Assembly: GCF_021347895.1 (NCBI RefSeq)
Contig: NC_067116.1
Location: 42,417,628 to 42,481,627 of the forward strand
From: Acanthochromis polyacanthus
Lineage: Eukaryota > Chordata > Actinopteri > Pomacentridae
Length of the DNA: 64,000 nucleotides
Reading direction: 5' to 3'
The translations under genes and the position numbers were made by a program. A model generated the notes under the pieces. That model did not search any database. It was not told the origin of the DNA and was given only the letters and a program-made list of their open reading frames with translations. This document shows positions 1 through 13,300 of this stretch, piece after piece. How positions within the stretch are numbered: position 1 is the stretch's first letter; every line of letters starts with the position of its first letter.

Positions 1-2415
1 TGTATTCATGAACTATTAAGAAGAAAACAGCAACTTTCTAAGGGTGTACCCGCCCGTATATAAATAATAACAATGTCTAATGCAAGCTTCCATTTCTAGG
101 ATCGGCATGTGCTTGATTCTTGACGGTTTACAGTCCGCTCGGCACCATTTTGTCCTACACTTGGCCAGTCCGTGTCAATTCAGACAGAAGTCAAGAAATA
201 TGCTGCTGCACTGTCTCAGATTTTCTTCAGTATTGATAAACATGTCAACTGAGGCAAGAAATGAGATTTTGTAAAATATTTCTGGCTGAATTTTGACAAT
301 TTTATGTTTGTAGACCAGGCGTAAACTAACCGTGACGTCACCCGTTGGTTTCAACGCCGAGAAAACGAAGCCCGGATTTTGCTACTTCCTGGTCGCCATT
401 TTGGATTTTTTGGAGCCAGTGACGTAAAAAGCGTCATCAAACAGGCTGGACCGGAGAGCAACTAGGGGCAGGATTGGCTGAGGACTCTCTTATCCCACCC
501 ACATTTTACCGCAGAGGCTTCTGTTGCTGTCTATCAAGTATAGCCACGCCCCCTGGCTCCGCCAACTTCAACGATTTATTTAAAATTCAGTATTGATTTA
601 TTTTAAGATCGGCCACCTGATCTCTCATTTTGACCATGAAAACTAACGGGAAAAAAATCCTGAGCTGTAGAACATCAGTCTATCAAATTTAATTTTTTCC
701 AAAAATGAATTGGGGTCTATGGAGCAAAAGCTTTTTGGAGCCAACCCTAGCGGACGGCGTGATATTGCAAGTTTTTGACACTTCCGGGTTGGCTTCAATT
801 CTGGAGCCAGATGCTACATCCACTATATATACATTCTATGTTGTAGACACAGTAATTTTGAAATTTGGTGAAGAAAAAGACGGGCAAAATGGTTTCCAGC
901 AGATCCAAATGATTGAATGGCTCCAGCACAGACCAAATATATCATTACTGGCCCTTAAAACTGAAAAAAAATAAAATATTTTTCAAAGAGGGTGGCTTTG
1001 GGCACTGGAAAGTTCCTGTAAGTGTATACATTTGATTGTAGCCATAACTCCTACTAAAAATACAGTTTTTGGTTTCAACAACTTTTAAGTCCACAGACAT
1101 CAGTAACATTTGACATGTGGGAAGTTTGGAAAGCCAAGATTACAGTTTTTTTTTTTTTTTTTTGCTATATTGAGTAAATGGTGATGTGGGCTCACTTGTA
1201 GGACCAAAAAAAATAAACAAACTGGTCTGCATAGGGGTCTAAATACTGTTATACGTGTAAAATTACAGGCTGTGTCCATGTTGAAACTCAACAGCATATG
1301 AGGCTTATTTTTCTTCAGCAAACAAGCAAACTGAGACGGTGGAGCAACACCACGATCTGAAATGACACAACATGACCCCGCTTTTAAAATGCTCTACTTT
1401 CTGGCATTGCTTTGAGGGCACGTGTTCTTGTTTTTCTTCCCACTGAGGGCAGGCAACGCGTATCCACTTAAAAACAGCTGGTGAGAATTTGGAGGCGTGC
1501 CAAGTCTACTGAACTCAGCTGAGGAGGACCTGGGAGCAAAAGAATTACAGCATCCAACCCCTGGGACAAGTTTTCTAAAAGCATGTTTGTGCCGGTTGTC
1601 TTTTCCATGAAAAACAAGTGCCAGAATGCTTTTAGGAGCCTATTCCGGGAGGACAGGGGGAAAAGATTAAGTCCTGAGAACATCAGCAGCACTGACTGGT
1701 TTCTAAGAAATCATGTTTTTATGTTATTGAGAGATATCTAAGGAAGCCTTTTGAAAATTCATAGAACAACTTGTTCAGAAACAGAGATGCTGATATTGTC
1801 AGGCTTAAAGAAAAGGAAGCGGGGCAGGAGAGAGGGGGTACCGACATTGTCATGAGTCAAAAGCTACAGTTAAAGAACAGATGTTGAAAATACAAGGGAA
1901 GAAGAGCGGATAGAGGAAGCGGATACTGCAGGCTCCGAATGAGTAAAGAACAGACAGCTGTATTAGTGAAAAGGAGCAGGCCAGCTTCTTGGAGAGAGAC
2001 AAAGAGAGAGGCGACCAGCGCTGGAGCCCAGGTTCCTGTGGCTGGGATGCTACTCACCTGCGCCCAGCCGATTCCATCAAGCTGCCCACGCAAAGAGGCA
2101 GTAATGGGTGTGTGTAGGCATAGAAAAGAGGAAGCAGAAAGCAGAACGCCATGAGAAGGAGTGCGAGGAGGGAAAGGGCCAAGAAGTCACGTTGGCTTTA
2201 AGGCTGTGGCCAGAAAGTTTGAGACATAATCAGGAATAAATTCTGAACCACAACAAATGAGAAAAGATTTAGATTACAGACAAACACACACAAGCTTCAG
2301 TGATTCTCAGCTAAGACTGGGGGCCTGGAAACCAAAGTGTCATTGACTGGTTGCTGGTTTAGTCATGTATGTAAATGAAGGAGTTCAGTGTAGGATTAGG
2401 ACGGCGTGAACTCAC
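1..2415. other. Non-coding, presumed 3' intron of ap3d1
   Basis: No further ap3d1 exon (lysine-rich hinge or ear domain) could be found left of 2416, although the last exon seen ends in a normal GTGAGT donor. This stretch is therefore read as intron. It holds a poly-T run near 1147-1163. A stretch at about 889-940 matches about 50099-50150, so it belongs to a dispersed repeat. The part at about 330-830 resembles fish repetitive DNA, but no clear ends were found. The small open frames here have no recognisable product. Confidence 0.5.
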
Positions 2416-5400
2416 TTGTCCAGGTCAATGTCCAGGGCTTTGTGAGGGTCGTTGGGGTCTTTGTCGTCGTCATCGCTCGGTAAGGCATTCTGAAGCAAGA
2501 ACAGGGAACAGTCAGCACAACAGAGTTAATAACTCTGAATAAATCTATTAACCCTTTGCGCTTCAGTGTCCCGCCCGCAGTACACTTTGAGATGCGCTAA
2601 AGTATTTCGCTTAATTGACCAACGCTGCAAACGCGATTATACAAACACTATACGCTGATGGAAAGCTTAGATTCTCATGAATCCGCCGGTATAAACCACT
2701 TTCAGATGCGATTACCACAGCGGGTGAGAAAAACACATTTGTCCGACAAACAACGAATATCCATCCATCCTTTCTCTGTACACGGCTTCAACGTACACAG
2801 CGCGACTCACATTTCCAGGTTCATTATTACACACAGATGAAAATATTCCACAAAAAACGGCCATAATCCAACCTTTTACATCTAGACGACACAAGCCAGT
2901 AAACTATTTTGTCCAAAACATGTCCTGAAGTCGGTATAAAATCCACGAATCGGTCGTTTTCAAGGAAATGCACCTTGCGATGCGCGTCCAATATTCCCTG
3001 TATTTCTCGTCATATTTTTATTTACAAATAGAATATTAACAATTTTTTTGTACTGAAAAAGGCTGGAATTGACTGAAGCTTAAAGGGTTAACACAACAAA
3101 AGATTCACTGAGATACTGACTTTCAGTCTCAGAGCTGGGAATCCAATAAACGGAGTAATGATGGTGGTTTTTAATCCTTGCAAAAAGCAGGTGGGAAAGA
3201 TTTTGCTTAGACAGACACTAAGGTCAAAGTAATGGTCAATCAATGTAGGAAAACTTCATATTTGATTACTTGAAAAAAGAAAGAAAGAAAACATGTCAGT
3301 ACCATTTCTAAGCTTAATACAAGAAAACGTAAAAAGTGAAAATCTTTTATGATTTTTTTTGTCATCATATATCACAAACATACTACATAAAATCACTGTT
3401 AACTCTCATATGTCTAACACTGAATTCTACTCAAGTGGATTTTATTCCTGACTGAATCATCCTCATGTTTACAGACGAGTGGACATTTCTTTACCTCTGG
3501 CATCTCCTCGGTTACGATGTCGACCTGGTGCGCAGGCGTGATGTCCTCTTCGCTCTCCGGGCCTGAGTCATGTTTCTTCCCTCGTCCGCTGCGCTTTTCT
3601 TTCCTCTTCTTCTTCTCCTTCTTCTTCTTCTCTGCTCTCTCTTTCTGCCGACGCTCCTCCTCCAGCTTCACGTACTGGTCAGACATAGGCAGACCTGTGG
3701 GGCACAAAACCAGACATGATTTTAAAAATATAAACACTAAAAACACACATATTTTGTAACATTTAAAAAAAAAAAATCAGACACATACAAAAAGGAACAG
3801 CAGAGACTGTGAGGACAGACAAAGAGGGATAATAACCGACTAGAAGCTGAACCTTGACAGCGAATTCACCGTCGTAAACGTCACGTCTTCTTGTTAAACT
3901 GCACTTAGAGTCTGGTGTAATCTTATTCATCATGAGAGTGAAATGAGTGTCTTTTGGTAATGTGAGGACACTGTGACCCACCTGGGACTTTGAGAGGCAC
4001 ACTGAGGTCAATCTGCACCACTGGGATGTGCTCCACTCCAGGAGCATCCTGGTAAACCTGCACAGAGGAGATGGTTCATTTAAAACATCAACGGTACTGA
4101 ACACACAGTCTGTTGTTGCATATTTACTACACACAAGCAGAAGTGGTTTTATTAAATAGTCTATATATAGAACCTGAACAATTCATTTGGATTTCTATCG
4201 CAGATAAATCACCATATACATTATCTGACAAGTAAACTTTTGTTATTACAGAACATAATGTATAATAAACACGCTCCGCTTAAAACATCCCCCACCTTAT
4301 ATATAGTACCTGTAAGTGCAAGAAATAATAATATATACTGGACGATACACCAACACAATGATACATCTTCACTACAATAATAATAAAAAAAAAAAAAACA
4401 GTCAGGTCAAGGTCATACACCCCAAAAGGCACATCTACATTACCAACAGGCTTAGTGTGCGCAAGATGAATGAAATCCCTCAAGTAATTTCTGAGATATG
4501 ATCCAGAAACAAAAAAATATTTGGAGTGCCTCACTATGACCTTGAAAATCAGGTCAAGGTCATACACCCCAAAAGGCACATCTATACTATATAGAGATGG
4601 CCTGGGTGCAACATGAATGAAATCCCTCAAGTAGTTTCTGAGATATGCTCCGGAAACGAAATGCGAACGTACGGACGTGCCCACACCAACACCCCCCTCC
4701 GTGCCTACGGCTGGCGGGGGATAAAAAGTCTAATAATTCAGAACTGGTGTCATCACATATTTTATCCAGCAGAGCAGCTCTGACTCTGTTATTTACACCA
4801 CATCTAGGTCTGCAGCAGCACATGCAGCGAGGTGAGCATCACAGCTGAGCAGATGGTGCAGAGTCAAGCTGTGTTTTCATAGATGGAAAGTTAATCAAAC
4901 CATAACCCCATAATTTACCTTTTCAGTATAACTAACATGCTGCATGTATGCACAGCGCCCTCCATCATTATTGGCACCCCTGGTTAAGATGTGTTCTTTA
5001 GCTTCTAATAAATTCATTTTTTGCTAAATAATATTAGACCACAATGAATAAAAAAAAGAGGAAAATTCAACCTTTAATTCAAGTGCATTTATTCAGTGGG
5101 GGGGGGGGGGGCACAGATTAAGAAATAATTCTTTTAGATCAAATCATGTGTGCCACAATTATTAGCATGACTGATGTTAAAATTGGTACAGCACCTAATC
5201 TTCTCCTATCATACATTTTTGCACAATTCTCAGTGTGAGAGTATGCTTCTGCAATAAAAATTAAATTTATTAAGGCTTTCAACACATCTTAACCAGGGGT
5301 GCCAATAATTATGGAGGGCGTTGTGTATGTATGCATAAAGAATATGAACAGGCTTTCTAAACTCACTCTTATCCCCAAAACATCCAGTACCAGTCAGACT

Positions 5401-6229
5401 TTACTGTACCGTGGAAAAACTACTCTGATTACCTAAATGGTGAGTGGAACCTGGTAGACGTACCTTCTGAGAGGATGGGGAGGCCTTGATGTAAAATGGG
5501 TTGTTGGCTTGCTCCTGCTTCCTGGCTTCTCTCCTCTGAGAGTGAAGAAAAACGGCAACATTAATTCATCAATAGAGAACAGCCCACCTCAGTTCAATCG
5601 GGGCAGGGATCCATATGGGAGACAGATTTGTTCACAGAAGGAGGTCAATACAGTTTGCTGAGAAAACGACTACATGATTTTGGCAACATCACAAAAGTAC
5701 TCTTGTCTTGTTTTTGCATTTTAGGTGAATACTTTTTTTCCAGTTAGTGGTATTGAGTGAATGTTTCCATGAAATGCTGTGAACACAACTACAGAAAACG
5801 TACTGTACAGCTGCTCAGTTCATCAGCGCTACAACCATTGATCAGCGTACCCTTGCCAGCTCCTTCTCGTCCACCTCTGTGTGACGGGGGCGGGAGTGTT
5901 TGGGCTCCTCCTTGGCAAAAATAGCCTTCGGTTGCTCATCCTCAGACTCGCTTTCAGATGGAGGCTCATTGATCCAAGCATCCAGGTCCAGGCTACACAG
6001 ACGAACATGGTTGCAGTTCATTGGTAAACGGTAAAAACTAAACAAGAACGTAGATTCAGCATGTGCTCCTCATGTCAACTCACCCTTCAGGAACAGGCAC
6101 TTTCTTCTGTGCCTTGGGGGCTACAGGGTTGAGTTCTCCAGCAAACAGAGCATTGACTTCTTCTGCTACTTCTACGTCCTTCTGCTGCAGTTTCTGGATG
6201 TACTTGACCAACTGCAGGATGCAAGACGC
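2416..6229 (-). CDS. ap3d1 exons 16-21: hinge and BLVR-type domain
   Basis: Coding exons in transcript order: 6229-6084, 5992-5851, 5535-5464, 4057-3982, 3694-3495, 2489-2416. They encode the end of the trunk (ASCILQLVKYIQKLQQKD), the acidic segment around ESESEDEQPKAIF, the conserved VEHIPVVQIDL segment, and a coiled lysine/glutamate stretch (EEERRQKERAEKKKKEKKKR). The end is acidic (ITPAHQVDIVTEEMPE, then DDDDKDPNDPHKALDIDLDK). The last exon ends in phase 2 at a GTGAGT donor, so at least one more exon must follow to the left of the window. Confidence 0.95.
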
Positions 6230-7333
6230 CTGAGAACAAAAGGCGAGGCATCAGAGATTCAAGTCATTCATTTGAGTATTAAGCTGTGTGACCTGAACAG
6301 TTGAAGGTTAATATTTCTACTACACACTGCAAAAACTCAAAATCCTACCAAGTCTGTTTGTCTTATTTTTATTCAAAATGTCTCATCCCACTTGATTTCA
6401 GACAAATTCAGTTAACAAGAGACATTTCAGGAAGATAGAGGGACTTGTTTTAAGACAACACATCATAAATATCTTGATAAGTCAAACAATCTTGAAATTA
6501 TCTTGTTTTGAGTTGTATTTTACAAGAAAACTCAAAATAAGTTTAACCCTGGTGTCGTCCTGCGGGTCAAATTGAACTGGTTTAAAGTGTAAATATATGG
6601 AAAAATATATATATATTCACAGTTAGAACTTTCAAACTTTTGAACATTTTCTGGTGGGAAAAAAAGAAATGTTAAAAAAAGGTTTCTTGAAGAACATTAA
6701 CCCTTTAAGCTTCAGTGTACCGCCGGCGGTACACCTACTAATTTGCATAGGAATTTCAAGAATGTCCGACGGCCGCAAACGCGCTTATACAAACACTATA
6801 CACCGATGGAAAGCTTAGATTCTCATGAATCTGCCGGTATAAACCACTTTCAGATGCAATTACCACAGCGGGTGAGAAAAACACATTTGTCCGACAAAAA
6901 CGAATATTCATCCATCCGTTCTCTATACACGGCTTCAACGCGCACAGCGTGACTCACATTTCCGGGTTCATTATTATACACAAAAAAAAAGATTCCACAA
7001 AAAACGGCCATAATCCAACCTTTTACATCCAGATGACACAAGCCAGTAAACTATTTTGTCCAAAACATGTCCTGAAGTCGGTATAAAATCCCCGAATCGG
7101 TCCTTTTCAAGGAAATGCACCTCGCGATGCCCGTCCAATATTCCCCGTATTTTTCGTAATTTTTTTTATTTAAAAATAGAATATTAGCGATTTTTTGTAC
7201 TGAAAACGGCTGGAATTGACTGAAGCTTAAAGGGTTAAAAAAATAAAAATGTCAACCAAAATCCAGCGAATTTGACTGGATTTTGGTTAATTTTTTTCTG
7301 AATGTTCTTTAAGAAAATATTGGAATTTTTACT

Positions 7334-7382
<49 letters not shown>

Positions 7383-10300
7383 ATCACTTTAGATATTTTT
7401 AAGACTTTTATTTGGAAGATTTGTATTCATTTTTTAAAAAATATTTACAGATTTTAGATTTTTTTAATTTTTTAAATTTATTTCTTGCCAAATTTGCGAT
7501 TTTTTTTTTTAAATAAAACTTTTAAGGAATTTTCTTACTGAAGATTTTGCAAATTTTTGTAAATTTGAGGAATTTTTTGCTGAATTTTTTTTTTTTTTCC
7601 AGAAAAGGGAACAATATTTTTTGGTGCCGTAAATGAGGACAACAGGAGGGTTAAGACACCTAAGCTTGACATTCCTGGTGACATATAACTTAAAATAAGT
7701 TTTCCCAGCTAATTTTAAGATCTCAATATTCTAAATATCACATCTTATTTCAAGACATCTTACTAAGCCATTTTTCACTTATTCTATTGGCAGATTTTTT
7801 TTCTCTTAGTTCAAGGTAAAAGTTCCTTAAAAAAAGCTTCTTGTTTTGAGAGGGGCATTTTTCCAGTGCAGTTGGGGGAAAAATTGTAAAAAATGGGGTT
7901 GTTCCTCATCCATCTTACCCTCTCCTGCACCTCGAGGTTGGCGCTCTGTACAAAGAGTGGTAGTCTATCGATCATCAGCTGGCTGGTATCCTGTGCTGCT
8001 GTACTGTCCGTGTTCCCCTCCTGACTCTTCAGTATGGTGGCAAACAGCTTGGCTGCGTTCTGCACATAAACAGCCTGGATGTGGCCTGGTAGTGTGGCCA
8101 CTTTGGGCCGCAACATGGCCTCCAGCGTCTGCATCGGGTTCTCCAGGTGTCTAAAAAAGAAGAGGTGGGAGTTGTTACTCCCTGCTACAAACATGCACAT
8201 GATCTAAGATATGTAACTGGGTTTGCTGTCAACAAAAGACGCAGAGTGCATGTAACCATCTAATGCAAGCAAGCGTGTAAAATCAGTTGGAAAACATCTT
8301 CTGAAGGCACCATGGCATATCTTATCACCAACAGAAATCCTGCTATTGATTATTTCTTTTAACAGGTAGAAAAGATAACACGTGTGTCACTGAGTGCGAC
8401 CTGGAGCTGGAGATTAGCTCGTCTAATTCTGTAAAGTGTCAGTCGTGTCAGGCTGGGCTCACATGTACTCAGATGATAAAGACGAAGAAAACAGACATGG
8501 AACAAAGTATTGAATTCAAGATGCCATTCATTTCTCTGTGGACGTATTGTTGAGCAGTTGCAGCCACAAGATATCTTATCTTGAGGTTCATTTGTAGCGT
8601 CACTTCAAGTTTAACTTCTACGCTAGTTTGTGCTAGCAGAGATGCTCTGTTAGGAATGGAGTGCAATAGCATTTTATCAAATCTGAATCCAGTTCCAAAT
8701 CCTTTTAGCCTAGCCGCGCTAGACAACCCACGGCAACGAATTTAATTCTCTGCCAGGGTGGGTCTAGTTACCCTCCATAAGGCTCGAGGCTGGATTCTCC
8801 TAAAACTGGCCGGACCAATCACCATGAAGTGTAGAGTCAGAAGGCGGGCGTAACTAAGTGACGACAGAGGCGCGACGATTCTGACAGAAACAACCGGAAA
8901 CAACTAGCCTAGCCGCACTAGACAACCCACGGCAACGAATTTAATTCTCTGCCAGGGTCGACAACAAAAACGACAACAGTCGTTGAGCTCCATTAGCACC
9001 GACTCTGAATAATCTTTCTGTTAACATGTCTGTAATATACTTGAGCTTCACCCATTGACTGTATAAATAAGGCTTCACCGAACTACCGCATCCTCCGATT
9101 TCCGGTGCTCTAGGAACTACGTCAGCCTATTTGTTGTGCTGATTGGTTGTATACCTACCCAATTGCTGCAGAGTGATTTGATAGACAACCTTTTAGCCCG
9201 CCTCCCTCCCTGTCGAGCGTGCCTAGACCCTTGCGTCTTCAGAGCATGGGTCTAGCACGGCTAGGCTAAAATCCTTTCAAATTCTGACGCAAATCTTAAA
9301 TTGTTTGTTGGGGAATGATGACTAGTTTGCTAAAAACAATCGCTGCTTTTATTCCGCTCAGCTCTGTTTTGTGTAACAGAAGACATAACTCAATATTTCA
9401 GAATGCAGCAACTTCAAACCACATCAAGTTAACTAACTTAGTAAACTTTGAAAGTGAGTCCTGACCTAGTTATCAGACAAACGTGACACAGACACTAATG
9501 GAAACTGCTGTCCTCATGCACATTCTGTTCTGCTGAAGGGTTACAGCGCTTTGACCACGTTTTATCACTGCACTACCGCTGTCCTGATTCAGTTTTGCTT
9601 TAGCAGGAAATCAGCATTTTCTCCTCTCTGAGAGCCGTGCTGCAGAAGCCACAGAGACTAAAGTCAAAACAATAAAGTGGAAATAGGACTAATGCTACTT
9701 TATCACTCAGTATCTGGTGCAGTTTATCTGATGGTTCTCTAGAGCTTGATGTAAAGCACTCACCCTTCTCAAATTATCAAAAATGCATTTGTGTTGCTCT
9801 TAAATGCATTTTACTACCTAAATGTATTTAAGTGAAAGACTCATCTATATTTCCTTTATCATGGTGATCTTGCGTTGATTGTAGAACGTTTGTTCACAGC
9901 AGAGTCATAAAGCTATAATGTGTTTGTATATGCAAGTCTATTTTTTAGTGCAGTTTTAGGGAGAGAGGCAGAAGAGTCTCACTAAACAGAATGTAAAAGA
10001 CTCAATAAAGGATGCGTTGGCAACAGAGGAAAACAAATCTGTGTATTTTATCAAACTGAAAATGGATGTAAAAGGGAGCCAGCTATCAGAGCCACTCCTA
10101 GTTACCGCATCCCAATGGGAGAAATAAACGTACTCTGAGAACTCTCCGCAGATCCAGGCTGCAGCATACAGCACTTCGCAGATGCCGTTTCGCTGCATGT
10201 TTCCTGTCAACAGGTGGGCGTTGTCCAGCAGCGTGGCCATCTGGGCGACGGCAAAGACCCGGATGGCTTTGACCCGGATAGCCACGTCCAGCATCTGAGA

Positions 10301-13300
10301 GGCGATGAGGTGGCCGTGCCGCGTGCCCTCTAACCGGGTCAGCTCCACCAGGATGCTGATGTACCTGTCAGGCAGATATGGAGAGGAGCGGTTATGTTTG
10401 ATCTCAGCAAGTGGAAAGTGACAAAGAAAATACACAAAACTCAAGAGTGAACTATGAAGGTGACGCCGGTGTGGAGAGAACGGACCATTCAAAGTTGGTG
10501 ATGTACTGGTAGTTGCTCTGGCTGCAGATGTCGATGATCTTTGTGAGCAGTTCATCTCTGTAGGTGGTTCCTTCTGCTTTGTCTACATGCAGCATCAGCT
10601 TCTTCACAATCTCCATCAAGTTCTTCTTTGATACCTGGAGAGAGCAGAAACCAAAAGTGATGTAAAGCAGGAGTGTAAATCTACAAATACACCATTTATC
10701 CCCCCCCCAAAAAAAGCCACAAATTTCTTCATTTCACTTCAGAAATGACAGAGTACAATTTGCTGTGCTGCATCTCAGAGTACGATCGAGTTTACATAAA
10801 TGACAAACAGCATTTTAATACACAGGGTGTCCCAGAATATTTGACATCATTTCACAGGCCGATAATTTTGGCAATTCTTGTTGAAATAACCTCAAATTTT
10901 CACAGAACATACAGAGACAGATCAAGATTTTATATTTAATGTTTTATTTTTGTTCTGTTTTCAGGTTGAGCCGTGCCGTTCACTCCCAAAGAGAAGTCAT
11001 TTTGTGTCTTGGACTCTGCTCACACTCAGTCAACCAAGGCTGTGCAGCATGCCTTCAGTGCAAAATTTGGATAAACTTCACCAACCGGCAAACAAATTTG
11101 GACTTGGTACCAAAAATTTAAAGAGGAAAGCTGCTTATTCACGGCTAAAGGATCTGCTAGAGCATCATCAACATCCGCATATTCCAAGACGCAAAATGAC
11201 TGTTTGGGAGTGAACGGCAAGAGAACAGAAATAAAACATTAAATATAAAATCTTGATCTGTTTCTGTACATTATGTGAAAATTTGAGGTTTATTTCAACA
11301 AGAACTGTCAAAATTATTAGCCTGTGAAATGATGTCAAAGTTTTTCCGACCCCCTGTAGTTAAATAAATTCAGAATAACTCACTGTGTGATACAAAATTT
11401 AAAAAAATTACTTTCTGGTTTGTCTTTTGTACTTTGTTGTGAGACTGCCTGGCAAACCTATCCTACCGCACTTATAAATCTAAGTGAGCTCGTAAAACTC
11501 AACAAGTAGCGAGGAGCGAGGTAACACAGGCAGCTGCAGTAAAAGTGTCATTTCCTGCATCGCTTAGAACAAAGATAATTTGCTAAAAACTGGCACTGAA
11601 TAAAAAATAATCTGCTTCTAAACATCTTTAACAAAAGCTGAAGTAAGTCGCAGCTGCAGTCATGCAGGAGTCCAACGTGTGGTTCCCTACCATGCCGTAG
11701 AGCAGGTCCAGAGCTCTCAGGCGGATGGATTCGTCTTTGTCATCCAGACACTGCAGGATGAGGTCCTTGTGAGACTGCACTGACTTGGGGTGGGTCTTCA
11801 GGATCTTTGACATGGCCAGCAGGCCCAGGTACTTCACTGCAAACACAAACACACCTCAGTGTACTGAACCACACACACATGTGCAGCACTTAGATCTACA
11901 CACCCTATAGAGGATTCTCATATCTTGATTCTTGTCCCTGACATCATTTGCTCTATTATCACCACTGTTTTATACCATTATTCATAAACCTGACCATGAC
12001 CTGATCTGCTTGATTGTAGGGCTGCAACTCACAAATATTTTCTATTGTCCATTTATCTGGTGATTATTTCCTCAAATAATCGATCATTTGTTGGGCATAT
12101 AAAGTACCAAACAATGGTGGAAAATGTTGATCAGCGTTTCCCAAAGCTTTGATTTGTCCAAAAATATTCACTTTACAATGTTCAATGAAAATGTTCAGAT
12201 TTAAGAAGCTGCAATCAGAGAATTCTGACTATTTTTTTCCTAAAAATCATTCAAACTGATTCATCGCTTGTTAAAATAGTTGCTGATTAATTTAACCCCT
12301 TAAGCTTCAGTGTACCGCCGGCGGTACACCAACTAATTTGCATAGGAATTTCAGGAATGTCCGACGGCTGCAAACACGATTATACAAACACTATACGCCG
12401 ATGGAAAGCTTAGATTCTCATGAATCTGCCGGTATAAACCACTTTCAGATGCGATTACCACAGCGGGTGAGAAAAACACATTTGTCCGACAAAAACAAAT
12501 ATTCATCCATCCGTTCTCTATACACGGCTTCAACACACACAGCGCGACTCACATTTCCGGGTTTATTATTACACACAAAAAAAAAAAAGATTCCATAAAA
12601 AACGGCCATAATCCAACCTTTTACATCCAGATGACACAAGCCAGTAAACTATTTTGTCCAAAACATGTCCTGAAGTCGGTATAAAATCCCCGAATCGGTC
12701 ATTTTCAAGGAAATGCACCTCGCGATGCCCGTCCAATATTCCCTGTATTTTTCGTAATTTTTTTTATTTAAAAATAGAATATTAGCGATTTTTTGTACTG
12801 AAAACGGCTGGAATTGACTGAAGCTTAAAGGGTTAAAAGCTGACAATAGTTGCAGCTCTACTTGACTGCTACTCCAGTCACACAACAGACACAATATCTG
12901 GTTGTAGAGAAATGTTTTTTTGGAGATTAATGGTTTCCAGAACACTGAAAAAGCTCAGCTTATGCTACTCTTCATACCTGCATCTATTTTATCTAAAAGC
13001 CTTCAATCTGTACTTAGAAAAAAATATTGTCTTGCACATGAATGCTAAGTAATAAGAATGAATCAGTCCTGTGCTCATCTTTGCTAGACTCATCAATAAA
13101 ACTGATACTGAAAATAAAACACTAAACATCAAAAAAGAAAACAGGAAAGAAACACAAACCACACAGAAGGATGGAAAGGACACACAAACACGTACACGGG
13201 ACAACACAACAGGACAAAGTAGTTTTGTTTTGCTTTATCCTTTGTTTTTAGCAGGCAGCTCATCCTTCTCCCTCACCGGGGACATTTTTAAACATTCAGG

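Noticed and set aside
2658..2840. Recurring MESLDSHES-like short frame, also near 6743 and 12338
   Set aside because: It is conserved only because the three piggyBac-like elements are near identical. It is too short, changes at its ends, and no domain is seen.
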